NCBI RefSeq assembly: GCF_018327685.1
Contig: NZ_BNEL01000001.1
Coordinates: 1,054,001-1,118,000 of the forward strand
Source of the DNA: Streptomyces sp. TS71-3
GTDB taxonomy: Bacteria; Actinomycetota; Actinomycetes; Streptomycetales; Streptomycetaceae
DNA: 64,000 bases
Direction: 5' to 3'
Position numbers and translations under genes: made by a program
In this document: positions 1-9,067 of the stretch, piece after piece
How positions within the stretch are numbered: the first letter of the stretch is position 1
How the letters are laid out: every line of letters starts with the position of its first letter
The notes under the pieces: model-generated
Told to the model about the DNA's origin: nothing
The model's input: the letters and a program-made list of their open reading frames with translations, nothing else
Databases searched by the model: none

Positions 1-1620
1 GACGAGGTGACCGACGTCGCCGCGCGGATCGTGCAGGACCTGGCCGGACGCGAGGCGGCCTTCGGCGCGACGGGCGAGGGGGCGCCGCCCGGCGAGGAGG
101 AGCTTGCCCAGGCGCTGCTCGGCCTGACCCGCGACTACGACCCGCAGAACGGCGGATTCGGCGCGGCGCCCAAGTTCCCGCCGTCGATGGTGCTGGAGTT
201 CCTGCTGCGGCACCACGCCCGCACCGGCTCCGAGGGCGCGCTCCAGATGGTCGCGGACACCTGCGCGCACATGGCCCGCGGCGGCATCCACGACCAGCTC
301 GGCGGCGGCTTCGCCCGGTACTCGGTGGACGCCCGGTGGGGGGTGCCGCACTTCGAGAAGATGCTCTACGACAACGCCCTGCTCTGCCGCGTCTACGCGC
401 ACCTGTGGCGGGCCACCGGATCCGACCTCGCACGCCGCACGGCGCTCGGGACGGCGGACTTCATGGTCCGCGAACTCTCCACCGAGCAGGGCGGCCTCGC
501 CTCGGCGCTCGACGCGGACAGCGACGACGGCACCGGCCGGCACGTGGAGGGCGCCTACTACATCTGGACCACGGAGCAGCTCATCGAGGTGCTGGGCGAG
601 GACGACGCGCAGGTCGCCGCCGGCTACTTCGGGGTGACCGAGCAGGGCACCTTCACGGAGGGCCCGCCCGGCACGTCCGTGCTGCGACTCGCCGAGAAGG
701 AGGGCGTGTTCGACGCCGGCCGGATCGAGTCGATCCGGGGGCGGATGCTGGCCGCCCGGGGCACGCGGCCCGCGCCGGGCCGGGACGACAAGGTGGTCGC
801 GGCCTGGAACGGCCTCGCGATCGCGGCGCTCGCCGAGACCGGCGCGTACTTCGACCGCCCCGACCTCGTCGGCGCCGCGGTGGCCGCCGCCGACCTCCTG
901 GTCTCCGTGCACATGGGCGAGGGGGACGACGAGGGGCGGCTGGTGCGCACCTCCAAGGACGGCCGGCCGGGGCCGAGCACGGGCGTGCTGGAGGACTACG
1001 CGGACGTCGCCGAGGGCTTCCTCGCGCTGGCGTCGGTGACCGGCGAGGGCGTCTGGCTGCGCCGCGCCGGGCTGCTGCTCGACCAGGTGCTGACCCGGTT
1101 CCCCGGCGCGCAGGGGGAGCTGTACGACACGGCGGACGACGCCGAGCGGCTGATCCGCCGCCCGCAGGACCCCACCGACAACGCCGTGCCGTCGGGCTGG
1201 ACCGCCGCCGCCGGCTCGCTGCTCGGCTACGCCGCGCACACCGGCTCGGAGCGGCACCGTACGGCGGCGGAGCGCGCGTTGAGCGTGGTGCGGGCGATCG
1301 GTCCGCGGGTGCCGCGGTTCGTCGGCTGGGGGCTCGCGGTGGCGGAGGCCGCCCTCGACGGGCCGCGGGAGATCGTCGTGGTGGGCCCGGACGGCGACCC
1401 GGCCACCGAGGTGCTGCGGCGGGCCGCTCTGCTGGGCACGGCGCCGGGTGCGGTGGTCGCGGCCGGTTCCCCGGACGCCGCGGGCTTCCCGCTCCTGGCC
1501 GACCGTCCCCTCGTCCAGGGCCGCCCCACCGCGTTCGTCTGCCACAACTTCACCTGCGACGCGCCGACGACCGAGGTCGACGTGCTGCGGGAGGCCGTGG
1601 GGGTGAGGGTGCTGGACTGA
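1..1620 (+). CDS. YyaL/SPATA20-type thioredoxin domain protein (DUF255), 5' partial
   Basis: The frame is open from the first base, so the gene begins upstream of the window and its N-terminal thioredoxin-like domain (roughly the first 130 residues in this family) is missing. What remains is the alpha/alpha-barrel part typical of YyaL-like proteins: GGFGAAPKFPP near residue 57, GGIHDQLGGGFARYSVD near 95, VPHFEKMLYDNA near 117, and a C-terminal CHNFTC/CDAPT segment. The family resembles N-acylglucosamine 2-epimerases and cellobiose epimerases, but its reaction is not established. It stands alone, with about 100 bp to the convergent next gene. A GTG at position 7 is an internal codon rather than the true start. 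Confidence 0.85.
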   Translation, partial: DEVTDVAARIVQDLAGREAAFGATGEGAPPGEEELAQALLGLTRDYDPQNGGFGAAPKFPPSMVLEFLLRHHARTGSEGALQMVADTCAHMARGGIHDQLGGGFARYSVDARWGVPHFEKMLYDNALLCRVYAHLWRATGSDLARRTALGTADFMVRELSTEQGGLASALDADSDDGTGRHVEGAYYIWTTEQLIEVLGEDDAQVAAGYFGVTEQGTFTEGPPGTSVLRLAEKEGVFDAGRIESIRGRMLAARGTRPAPGRDDKVVAAWNGLAIAALAETGAYFDRPDLVGAAVAAADLLVSVHMGEGDDEGRLVRTSKDGRPGPSTGVLEDYADVAEGFLALASVTGEGVWLRRAGLLLDQVLTRFPGAQGELYDTADDAERLIRRPQDPTDNAVPSGWTAAAGSLLGYAAHTGSERHRTAAERALSVVRAIGPRVPRFVGWGLAVAEAALDGPREIVVVGPDGDPATEVLRRAALLGTAPGAVVAAGSPDAAGFPLLADRPLVQGRPTAFVCHNFTCDAPTTEVDVLREAVGVRVLD

Positions 1621-1719
1621 GGGCTTCCCGCCACGCCCCGGGGACTTGTCGGGCCCTGGGCACCTGTCAGGCCCCGGCACCCGTCAGGCCCCCGGCCCGG
1701 GTGACGCCCCCGGCGCCCC

Positions 1720-2448
1720 TCACGCCGTCCCGAACTCCGCCACCGCGTCGTCCACGATGCGTTCCAGGCGGTCGTGGTGGGCGCCGCGCCAGTAGACGCG
1801 GCCGCAGGCCGTGCACTGCGCGAACACCTCGTACGTCCGGCGGGTGCCGCCCTCCAGCAGCGCGGCGACGTCCGCCTTGCGGGTCTCGGTGAGCACGCCG
1901 TTGCAGGCGGTGCAGCGGGTCCAGGGGCGCAGGACGGGGGCGAAGCGGGTGAGGACGTCCCGGAGCTGCTCGTCGGGCCGGTCGCTGTAGACGAAGGCGC
2001 CCGCCCACAGCTCGCGGCGGCGCAGCAGGCCCCGGTCCCGGCTGAGCAGCACCCGCCGCTCGGCGGCGGAGCGGCCGGCCAGCGCGGGGTCACCGATGTC
2101 CGTCGACTCGTAGGCCGCGTCGACGCCGAGCAGCCGCAGCCTGCGGGCCAGGGTGCCCAGGTGGACGTCGAGCAGGAAGCGGAGCGGGGCGCCGGGCACG
2201 CGCTGCGGCCGCTCGACCGCCCTGACCCGGACGGACTCGCCCGCGGCCGGGACGTGCGAGACGGGCACCGGACGGCCGTCCACCAGCAGCTCGCCGACCT
2301 CCGTCAGCGGCACCCCCAGCGACTCGACGACATGCCCCAGCGTCGAGACACCGTCGGTCACCGCCTTCGTGGGCCCCCGCCTGCGCGCCTGCGGCACGAA
2401 GATGCCCAGCTCGGAGGCGAACTCGACAGAGATCTCGGGACCGTTCAC
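1720..2448 (-). CDS. Mut7-C ubiquitin-like/RNase domain protein
   Basis: The 242-aa product has two parts. Residues 1-85 look like the ubiquitin-like (beta-grasp) domain that precedes Mut7-C in bacteria. Residues 88-240 match the Mut7-C RNase (PIN-like) domain, with the acidic FLLDVHLGTLARRLR segment near residue 94, LLSRDRGLL near 137, and a zinc ribbon made by Cys179, Cys182, Cys212 and Cys215. The family is predicted to be a metal-dependent RNase; its substrate is not known. The start is an ATG at 2448. The gene is convergent with the upstream partial gene and divergent from lysE, and appears monocistronic. Confidence 0.85.
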   Translation of the reverse strand: MNGPEISVEFASELGIFVPQARRRGPTKAVTDGVSTLGHVVESLGVPLTEVGELLVDGRPVPVSHVPAAGESVRVRAVERPQRVPGAPLRFLLDVHLGTLARRLRLLGVDAAYESTDIGDPALAGRSAAERRVLLSRDRGLLRRRELWAGAFVYSDRPDEQLRDVLTRFAPVLRPWTRCTACNGVLTETRKADVAALLEGGTRRTYEVFAQCTACGRVYWRGAHHDRLERIVDDAVAEFGTA

Positions 2449-2579
2449 GGGGCCAAGGATGGCACGGCGCGGCGCCGTGGCCGCCGTGTGCGCGGGCGAC
2501 CGGCACCCCGGGCCGGGGGGCGGGGCCGGGGCGGAAAACCCCGGTGCGCCCGCGAGAGCCGCCCCACTAGATTCGGCGC

Positions 2580-3392
2580 ATGCTCACCGCCGCCCTCGCC
2601 TTCGCCGGTGTGGCCGCGCTGATCAACGTCACGCCCGGTCTGGACACCCTGCTCGTCCTGCGGACGGCCGTCGCGCACGGCAGGACCGCGGGCCTCGCTG
2701 CCGCGCTCGGCATCCTGCTCGGCTGCCTGGCCTGGGGGGTGGCCGCGGCCGTCGGCCTGACGGCGGTCCTCACCGCCTCGCACCTGGCCTACGACATCCT
2801 GCGCGTCGCGGGCGCCGCCTATCTCGCGTGGCTGGGCGTGACGACCCTGCTCCGGGCCCGGAGGAAGGACGGCGCGACCGCTCCGGCGCCCCCGGAGGAC
2901 CCCGCCGCCCCGTCCGCCGAGCGCGTCCCGCACGGCCCGGACGACGCGCACGGCCCGCACACCTCGCCGCCCGCCCCAGAAGCCACGACGGCCCCAGGGG
3001 ACGTCACGTCCACCCGGGGCGCCCCGCCCGAGCCCGGAGGCACGCGCGCCGCACCCGCTCCCGCGGACGCCACCCCCACCCCCGCCGTCCCACCCGGCCG
3101 CGTCGCCGCCCTCCGTGCCGGGCTCGGCACCAACCTGCTCAACCCGAAGGCCGGCGTCTTCTACATGAGCCTGGTCCCGCAGTTCATCCCGGGCGCCACC
3201 TCGGTGTTCGGCGGCACCATGCTGCTGACCGGCATCGACGTCGCCGAGCTGGCGCTCTGGTACTGGATCGTCTGCGGCGCCGCCGCCTTCGCCGAACGGA
3301 TCCGCCGGCCTGCCTTCCGCCGGCGCACGGAGCAGTTCACCGGCATCGCCTTCCTCGGCTTCGCCGCGAACCTGCTCACGGAGAAGGCCTGA
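2580..3392 (+). CDS. LysE/RhtB family amino acid exporter
   Basis: A 270-aa membrane protein of the LysE family, which exports basic or neutral amino acids. The N-terminal half carries the family signature TPGLDTLLVLRTAVAHG near residue 19 and membrane segments to about residue 95. The C-terminal half begins with GLGTNLLNPKAGVFYMS near 180 and has further membrane segments. Between them (about residues 97-172) is a Pro/Ala/Thr-rich hydrophilic stretch that makes the protein some 65 residues longer than usual family members. The start ATG at 2580 is 131 bp from the divergent Mut7-C gene. The substrate cannot be told from sequence. Confidence 0.88.
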   Translation: MLTAALAFAGVAALINVTPGLDTLLVLRTAVAHGRTAGLAAALGILLGCLAWGVAAAVGLTAVLTASHLAYDILRVAGAAYLAWLGVTTLLRARRKDGATAPAPPEDPAAPSAERVPHGPDDAHGPHTSPPAPEATTAPGDVTSTRGAPPEPGGTRAAPAPADATPTPAVPPGRVAALRAGLGTNLLNPKAGVFYMSLVPQFIPGATSVFGGTMLLTGIDVAELALWYWIVCGAAAFAERIRRPAFRRRTEQFTGIAFLGFAANLLTEKA

Positions 3393-3425
3393 CGCGACCG
3401 GCCGGCGCGGCCCGGCGTGCGCGGC

Positions 3426-4145
3426 TCAGCCGTCGATCGTCCGTCCGAGGCCGTTCTCGAAGACGACCAAGGCGCGGTCGACGAGGTCGGGCAGGGAGTC
3501 GCGGTAGTCGTGCTCGGCCCAGTGGAGGGCGGTCTCCAGGAGGGCGCCGACCAGGCCCATGGCGAAGACGCGGACCTCCAGGTCGTCCGCGTCGCGGCCG
3601 GTGCGGTCGGCGAGGAGGCGGCAGAGCATGCGGCCCGTCACCGACATGCTCTCCATCATCCGGGCGCGCACCGCGGGCACCTCGACCATCAGCCGGGTGC
3701 GCATCCGGACGATGTCGGGCTCCTCCTGCGCCCCGGTCGCCCAGGAGGAGCGCATCACGGTCCGCAGGGATTCCATCAGCGGCTCGTCGGCGGGCCGCGC
3801 CCGCAGCTCGCGCTCCAGGAGCGGGTCGAACTCGTCGGTGAGGACGATGTCCTCCTTGGTGGGGAAGTACCGGAAGACGGTGCTGGGCGAGACCTCGGCC
3901 GCCTCCGCGATCTGCTCGACGGTGGTCGCCTCGTACCCCTGCTCCTCGATGAGCCGGTAGGTCGCCTCGCGGATCGCCATCCGGGTCTTGATCTTCTTCC
4001 GCTCGCGCAGCCCGGGGCCCCGGTCCCCGGCCCCACCCTGGCCGGGGGCGGTCCCCGGCGGCCTGCGGGGGGCGGTGTCTCCGGAGGCCGGGGGCGGTGT
4101 CGAGGTGGGGGTGCGTGCGGCCGTCATGCGGTCATTCTCGGCCAT
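3426..4145 (-). CDS. TetR family transcriptional repressor
   Basis: A 239-aa regulator with a TetR-type helix-turn-helix at about residues 58-100 (TVEQIAEAAEVSPSTVFRYF, then PTKEDIV) and a helical ligand-binding C-terminal half. The first 45 residues are a Pro/Gly-rich tail; an in-frame ATG at 4127 would remove only six of them. The gene overlaps the end of the upstream MFS pump gene by 14 bp on the same strand, so the two are co-transcribed and the regulator most likely represses the shared promoter at 5760-5800. An inducer is not evident. Confidence 0.9.
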   Translation of the reverse strand: MAENDRMTAARTPTSTPPPASGDTAPRRPPGTAPGQGGAGDRGPGLRERKKIKTRMAIREATYRLIEEQGYEATTVEQIAEAAEVSPSTVFRYFPTKEDIVLTDEFDPLLERELRARPADEPLMESLRTVMRSSWATGAQEEPDIVRMRTRLMVEVPAVRARMMESMSVTGRMLCRLLADRTGRDADDLEVRVFAMGLVGALLETALHWAEHDYRDSLPDLVDRALVVFENGLGRTIDG

Positions 4146-5760
4146 CCACCTGGGCCGCGGCCATGTCTCCGGCCGGGCGGGGTCCGCCGCGGGGCCCGCC
4201 GGGGCCGGGGCGGACCCCGGCCGGACCGGTGAGGAGGGCCGCCGCGAGCAGCGCCGTGACCAGCGCGACCCCGCCGCAGACGAGCAGGACCAGGTTCATG
4301 CCGTGCACGTAGGCCGCGTCGGCCGACGCGGCCAGCCGCTCGGCGCCCGCCCGCGCCGCGACCAGGTGCGCGGCGACCACCGACTCGCCGGCCTGCCCGG
4401 CGGCGGGCGCGGGCAGCCCGGTGACGTCGAGCCGGTCACGGAACGCGCCCGCCAGCAGGCTGCCCAGCAGCGCGATGCCGAGCGCCGAGCCCATCTGGCG
4501 CAGCGTCAGCATCAGCCCGGAGCCGCTGCCCGCCCGGTCGGCGGGCAGCGCCCCGAGCGCCGCGTCCATCGCGGGCACCACCGTGAACCCGGCTCCGAGG
4601 CCCGCCACGGAGAGCCACAGCGCGGTGAAGCCGTAGCCGGTGGGGGTGGCACCCACGCCCTGAAGGTGGTGGGGGACCGCCCCGGTACGGCTGCCCAGGA
4701 ACGCGGCGAACGCCAGCACCGTCAGCCCCGCGCTCATCACCCCGCGCGCCCCGAACCGCGCCACCAGCGGCTGCGCGCCCTTCGCCGCGACGATCATGCC
4801 GCCCATCAGGGGCAGCATCCGCAGCCCGGTGCCGAAGGCGTCGTAGCGCAGCACCGCCTGGAGGTAGGGCGTGAGGACGAACATCAGCCCGGACAGGACG
4901 AACATCACCAGGGTCGCGGCGAGCGTGTTGAGCAGGAAGCCCCGGTCGGCCAGCAGTGCCACGTCCAGCATCGGCCGCCGCGCCCGGCGGTCCCGCCGCA
5001 CCAGCGCCGCGACCAGCGCCACGGCGGCCGCGACGGCGCCCAGCACCAGCGGGTCGGCCACGCCCCGGGACGGTGCCTCGGTGATCCCGTAGACCAGGGC
5101 GCCGAGGCCCGTGCCGGTGAGCGCCGCCGAGATCGCGTCGACCCGGGGCGCGGCGGGGTCACGGCTCTCCGGCAGGAGGAAGAGGCAGGCGAGGATGCCG
5201 ATGCCGGCCATCGGGATGTTGATCAGGAAGACCGAGCCCCACCAGAAGTGGTCGAGCAGCCAGCCGCCGACGATCGGCCCGAGCGGCAGCCCCAGGGCCG
5301 AGGCCGCGGCGATCGCACCTACCGCCTTCGGGCGCTCCTCGGGCCCGAACAGCGTCGGGATCACGGCCATCGCCAGCGGCATCATCAGCGCCCCGCCCAG
5401 GCCCATCACGGCACGGGCGGCGATCACCGGCGGGACGCTGTGCACCAGCACCCCGACGGCCGAGCCGGCCATGAAGAGGCCGAGCCCGGCGACGAGCATC
5501 GAGCGCCGCCCGAAGCGGTCGCCGAGCAGCCCGCCGGGGAGCATCAGCGCCGCGAACACGATGACGTAGGAGTCGGCCATCCACTGCTGCTCGCCGGTGC
5601 TCGCGCCCAGCTGCGCAGCCATGGTCGGCAGCGCCACGTTGAGGATCGTCATGTCGAAGCCGAGCACCAGCATGCTCGCGACCAGGGCGCTCAGCGCCCA
5701 CCAGCGGCGCGGGTCGGGCCCCGCGCCTCGCTCTTTCCCGGCATTCATGACAGCAGGCAT
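4132..5760 (-). CDS. MFS drug:H+ antiporter, DHA2/EmrB-QacA type (14 TM)
   Basis: The 542-aa product has the size and pattern of 14-helix major facilitator drug exporters. MLVLGFDMTILNVALPTMAA near residue 31 is the first helix, and GGLLGDRFGRRSM near residue 77 is motif A. The last helices are followed by a Gly/Pro-rich tail. It is probably an export pump for a toxic or antibiotic-like compound, regulated by the overlapping TetR gene. No Shine-Dalgarno sequence precedes the ATG at 5760, and a -10-like box sits about 6 bp upstream, so the transcript may be leaderless. A second ATG at 5748 is possible. Confidence 0.9.
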   Translation of the reverse strand: MPAVMNAGKERGAGPDPRRWWALSALVASMLVLGFDMTILNVALPTMAAQLGASTGEQQWMADSYVIVFAALMLPGGLLGDRFGRRSMLVAGLGLFMAGSAVGVLVHSVPPVIAARAVMGLGGALMMPLAMAVIPTLFGPEERPKAVGAIAAASALGLPLGPIVGGWLLDHFWWGSVFLINIPMAGIGILACLFLLPESRDPAAPRVDAISAALTGTGLGALVYGITEAPSRGVADPLVLGAVAAAVALVAALVRRDRRARRPMLDVALLADRGFLLNTLAATLVMFVLSGLMFVLTPYLQAVLRYDAFGTGLRMLPLMGGMIVAAKGAQPLVARFGARGVMSAGLTVLAFAAFLGSRTGAVPHHLQGVGATPTGYGFTALWLSVAGLGAGFTVVPAMDAALGALPADRAGSGSGLMLTLRQMGSALGIALLGSLLAGAFRDRLDVTGLPAPAAGQAGESVVAAHLVAARAGAERLAASADAAYVHGMNLVLLVCGGVALVTALLAAALLTGPAGVRPGPGGPRGGPRPAGDMAAAQVDGRE

Positions 5761-5766
5761 GAAATG

Positions 5767-5797
5767 AGAGTAGCTATCAAAAGATGGATAGTGTCAA
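5767..5797 (-). promoter_or_regulatory. Promoter and operator of the MFS-TetR operon, probably leaderless
   Basis: On the minus strand a perfect TTGACA -35 box (5797-5792) is followed after 19 bp by TACTCT (5772-5767). Transcription would start close to the ATG at 5760. An inverted repeat CTATC-N8-GATAG at 5774-5791 lies in the spacer, where TetR binding would block RNA polymerase. The boxes are seen; the TetR link and leaderless start are inferred. Confidence 0.5.
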
Positions 5798-5822
5798 TTG
5801 GGTTCATGTCGATTGGGTTCAC
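5793..5822. repeat. Two 15-bp direct repeats upstream of the MFS promoter
   Basis: Units at 5793-5807 and 5808-5822 share 13 of 15 bases and both carry the core ATTGGGTTCA. They abut the -35 box of the MFS promoter, so they might bind an activator. Function unknown. Confidence 0.55.
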
Positions 5823-5898
5823 GTGTCACCACGCTGTGAAGTGGCGCACAGGCGCTGGTCCGTTCGGGTGTACGCGCTCGGGTGTACGCGCAAGGAAA

Positions 5899-5923
5899 GG
5901 GCCGCGGTCGTCGACCGCGGCCC
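5899..5923 (-). terminator. Hairpin after the hemolysin III gene
   Basis: A near-perfect 12-bp inverted repeat (5899-5910 and 5912-5923) is followed on the minus strand by a TTTCCTT stretch, 21 bp past the hemolysin III stop codon. It would end transcription of that gene. A 12-bp direct repeat (CGGGTGTACGCG, two copies near 5868-5893) lies just beyond it. Confidence 0.7.
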
Positions 5924-5943
5924 TGGGGGAGTGGGGAGGAGCC

Positions 5944-6711
5944 TCAGGCGTGCTGGTACGCCACGATGGAGATGCCGACGTAGTGGACGGCGAAGGCGGC
6001 CAGCGTGAACGAGTGGAAGACCTCGTGGAACCCGAACCAGCGCGGTGACGGGTTCGGGCGCTTGATGCCGTAGATCACCCCGCCCGCGCTGTAGAGCACG
6101 CCGCCGACGATCACGCAGACGAGCACGGCGATCCCGCCGGTCCGCATGAAGTCCGGCAGGAAGAAGACGGCCGCCCACCCCATGGCGATGTAGCAGGGGG
6201 TGTAGAGCCAGCGGGGGGCGCCGACCCAGAAGACCCGGAAGACGATGCCCGCGGCGGCGGCCGCCCATATGCCCCACAGCAGCCACTGCCCCTTGGCCTC
6301 GGGCAGCAGAAGGATCGTCAGGGGCGTGTAGGTGCCGGCGATGATCAGGAAGATGTTGGCGTGGTCGAGTCTGCGCAGCACGCCGCCGGCGCGCGGGCCC
6401 CAGTTGCCGCGGTGGTAGAGCGCGCTCACGCCGAACAGCAGGCAGGCCGTGAGGGTGTAGATGCCGCAGGCGAGGCGGCCGCGGGCGGAGTCGGCCAGGG
6501 CGGTGAGGGTCAGGCCGGAGACCAGCACGGCCGGGAACATGCCGGCGTGCAGCCAGCCGCGTAGCCGGGGCTTGACCTGCTCGACCACCTGCTCCAGTGA
6601 GGGTGGTGAGGCCGCCGAGGGCTCCCGGGTCGGCGGGGCGGATGCCGTCGAGGCGTCTTCGGCCGAGGGCTCGCGGGGTGCGTCGGGGACGGGCGCGCTC
6701 ATGGGCGGCAT
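5944..6711 (-). CDS. Hemolysin III / PAQR family membrane protein
   Basis: A 255-aa integral membrane protein with about seven membrane segments after a 50-residue Pro/Ser/Ala-rich N-terminal tail. Family landmarks are GIYTLTACLLFGVSALYHRG near residue 84, LDHANIFLIIAGTYTP near 119, and the C-terminal FHEVFHSFTLAAFAVHYV. Together these supply the Ser, Asp and His residues that form the metal site of PAQR proteins. The family is related to adiponectin receptors and YqfA; its enzymatic role in bacteria is unsettled. ATG starts at 6711 and 6702 are both possible. The gene is monocistronic and ends at the hairpin at 5899-5923. Confidence 0.88.
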   Translation of the reverse strand: MPPMSAPVPDAPREPSAEDASTASAPPTREPSAASPPSLEQVVEQVKPRLRGWLHAGMFPAVLVSGLTLTALADSARGRLACGIYTLTACLLFGVSALYHRGNWGPRAGGVLRRLDHANIFLIIAGTYTPLTILLLPEAKGQWLLWGIWAAAAAGIVFRVFWVGAPRWLYTPCYIAMGWAAVFFLPDFMRTGGIAVLVCVIVGGVLYSAGGVIYGIKRPNPSPRWFGFHEVFHSFTLAAFAVHYVGISIVAYQHA

Positions 6712-7009
6712 GGTAGCGAGGCGGCCGTAAGTTACCCATCAGTTGCCCGGACGGGCGGGCTCCGCTTGCGTCCGGTGGGGCCCGAGGTGTTTACGGGGCG
6801 CCTTCCGTGGGGCACTGCGCACATGAGCGGGCCTCTGGACAGATGGGCATGTCGAGCGGATGATCATATGAGTGCGAATACGTCCGGATGAGCGAAAGGC
6901 TGCGCGGGTGCATGCTCGACATGTGTCCTCCCCGACGCGGCGCACGCAGGCATCCGGGCCGCCGGCCTCCCATGGGCCACAACCCGAAACCCTCACTTAG
7001 GAGCAATCT

Positions 7010-8905
7010 GTGGCGCACGACGCTGTCCTCTCCGAGCCGAGTACCGGTACCTCCGACACCCCCGGCGGCACCGCGTCCCCGGCGGTGCCCCCGACGTCCC
7101 ACCGCGAGCTGATCGCCTGGGTGGACGAGATCGCCGGGCTCACCCAGCCGGACCGGGTGGTCTGGTGCGACGGCTCCGAGGCCGAGTACGAGCGGCTCGG
7201 CGAGGAGCTGGTGGCCAGGGGCACCTTCACCCGGCTCGACCCGGTCAGGCGCCCGCACTCGTACCACGCGGCGTCCGACCCGAGTGACGTCGCCCGTGTC
7301 GAGGACCGCACGTTCATCTGCTCCGCCCGCGAGGAGGACGCCGGTCCCACCAACCACTGGATGGACCCCGCCGAGATGCGGGCGATCTTCCAGGGCGAGG
7401 GCGACCGCGGCGGCATCTTCCGCGGGTCGATGCGGGGCCGGACGATGTACGTCGTCCCGTTCTGCATGGGCCCCCTCGGCTCCCCGCTCTCCGCGATGGG
7501 CGTGGAGATCACCGACTCCGCCTACGTCGCCGTGTCCATGCGCACCATGACCCGGATGGGCCGCCCCGTCCTGGACGAGCTGGGCACCGACGGCGCCTTC
7601 GTGAAGGCCGTGCACACCCTGGGCGCGCCCCTCGCGCCGGGCCAGGAGGACGTCCCCTGGCCGTGCAACTCCACGAAGTACATCTCGCACTTCCCCGAGG
7701 ACCGTGAGATCTGGTCGTACGGCTCCGGCTACGGCGGCAACGCCCTGCTCGGCAAGAAGTGCTACGCCCTGCGCATCGCCTCCGTGATGGCCCGCGACGA
7801 GGGCTGGCTCGCGGAGCACATGCTGATCCTGAAGCTGACCCCGCCGCGCGGTGCGGCGAAATACGTCGCGGCGGCGTTCCCGTCCGCCTGCGGCAAGACC
7901 AACCTGGCCATGCTGGAGCCGACCGTCCCGGGCTGGACGGTGGAGACCATCGGCGACGACATCGCCTGGATGCGCTTCGGCGAGGACGGGCGGCTGTACG
8001 CGATCAACCCGGAGGCGGGCTTCTTCGGCGTGGCGCCCGGCACCGGCGAGCACACCAACGCCAACGCGATGAAGACCCTCTGGGGCAACTCCGTCTTCAC
8101 GAACGTGGCCCTCACCGACGACGGCGACGTCTGGTGGGAGGGCATGACCGAGGAGCTTCCGGCGCACCTGGTGGACTGGAAGGGCAACGACTGGACGCCC
8201 GAGTCCGGGACGCCGGCCGCCCACCCGAACGCCCGCTTCACCGTGCCCGCCGCGCAGTGCCCGACCATGGCGCCGGAGTGGGAGGACCCGAAGGGCGTGC
8301 CGATCTCGGCGATCCTCTTCGGCGGGCGGAGGGCGAGCACGGTGCCGCTGGTCACCGAGTCGTTCGGCTGGAACCACGGCGTGTTCCTCGGCGCGAACGT
8401 CGCCTCGGAGAAGACGGCCGCCGCCGAGGGCACGGTCGGCGAGCTGCGCCGGGACCCGTTCGCGATGCTGCCGTTCTGCGGCTACAACATGGGCGACTAC
8501 ATGGCCCACTGGATCCGCGTCGGCAACACCTCGGTCGAGCGGGAGGGCGACGAGTCCAAGCTGCCGCGGATCTACTACGTCAACTGGTTCCGCAAGGACG
8601 CCGGCGGGCGCTTCGTCTGGCCGGGCTTCGGCGAGAACAGCCGGGTGCTGAAGTGGATCGTGGACCGGCTCGACGGCCGCGGCGACGGCGTGCGCACGCC
8701 CATCGGCACCGTCCCGGCCCGCGAAGCGCTGGACACCGAGGGACTCGACCTCTCGGAGCAGGACCTGGAACTGCTCCTCGGCGTCGACCCGGAGGCCTGG
8801 CGCCGTGAGGCCGCCCTCGTCCCGGGCCACCTGGAGACCTTCGGCGACCACACGCCGCGCGAGCTGTGGGAGGAGTACGAGGCGCTGGTCCGGCGGCTCG
8901 GCTGA
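7010..8905 (+). CDS. pckG: Phosphoenolpyruvate carboxykinase (GTP)
   Basis: The 631-aa product matches GTP-dependent PEP carboxykinase in length and motifs. It makes phosphoenolpyruvate, CO2 and GDP from oxaloacetate and GTP, the entry step of gluconeogenesis in the cytoplasm. The kinase-1a P-loop PSACGKTN near residue 291 carries the reactive cysteine, [13 protein letters not shown] near 339 follows, and nucleotide-binding [12 protein letters not shown] lies near 438. The GTG start at 7010 is preceded by TAGGAG at 6998-7003. The 298 bp upstream contain no promoter I can assign with confidence. The gene is monocistronic and ends at a strong hairpin. Confidence 0.97.
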   Translation: MAHDAVLSEPSTGTSDTPGGTASPAVPPTSHRELIAWVDEIAGLTQPDRVVWCDGSEAEYERLGEELVARGTFTRLDPVRRPHSYHAASDPSDVARVEDRTFICSAREEDAGPTNHWMDPAEMRAIFQGEGDRGGIFRGSMRGRTMYVVPFCMGPLGSPLSAMGVEITDSAYVAVSMRTMTRMGRPVLDELGTDGAFVKAVHTLGAPLAPGQEDVPWPCNSTKYISHFPEDREIWSYGSGYGGNALLGKKCYALRIASVMARDEGWLAEHMLILKLTPPRGAAKYVAAAFPSACGKTNLAMLEPTVPGWTVETIGDDIAWMRFGEDGRLYAINPEAGFFGVAPGTGEHTNANAMKTLWGNSVFTNVALTDDGDVWWEGMTEELPAHLVDWKGNDWTPESGTPAAHPNARFTVPAAQCPTMAPEWEDPKGVPISAILFGGRRASTVPLVTESFGWNHGVFLGANVASEKTAAAEGTVGELRRDPFAMLPFCGYNMGDYMAHWIRVGNTSVEREGDESKLPRIYYVNWFRKDAGGRFVWPGFGENSRVLKWIVDRLDGRGDGVRTPIGTVPAREALDTEGLDLSEQDLELLLGVDPEAWRREAALVPGHLETFGDHTPRELWEEYEALVRRLG

Positions 8906-8935
8906 GGCAGGCGGTCCCGGGCGCCAGGCCCGTGA

Positions 8936-8965
8936 CCGGGTCCCGGGGCCGTCCCCGGAACCCGG
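8936..8965 (+). terminator. Hairpin terminator after pckG
   Basis: A 13-bp stem with one mismatch (8936-8948 paired with 8953-8965, loop CCGT) begins 31 bp after the pckG stop. It lacks a T-tract, which is common for Streptomyces terminators. Confidence 0.65.
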
Positions 8966-9014
8966 CCGGCGACCTCACGGGTCCCCGTCGAAGCGTCCGG
9001 GACCGGATGCAACT

Positions 9015-9037
9015 TTAGATCAAATCTAATGTAGGAT
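9015..9037 (+). promoter_or_regulatory. TAGGAT -10 box next to a 15-bp palindrome
   Basis: TTAGAT-CAA-ATCTAA (9015-9029) is a perfect 6-bp inverted repeat in an AT-rich island. Two bases later comes TAGGAT (9032-9037), a typical Streptomyces -10 box, 31 bp before the next start codon. The palindrome would occupy the spacer and look like a repressor site. The cognate regulator is unknown. Confidence 0.5.
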
Positions 9038-9067
9038 GGCTTCCTGTCAGCGGCACAGGAGGCACTC

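Noticed and set aside
6739..6996. 85-codon minus-strand frame between the hemolysin III gene and pckG
   Set aside because: No ribosome binding site, no recognisable protein features, and it lies in the probable pckG promoter region.
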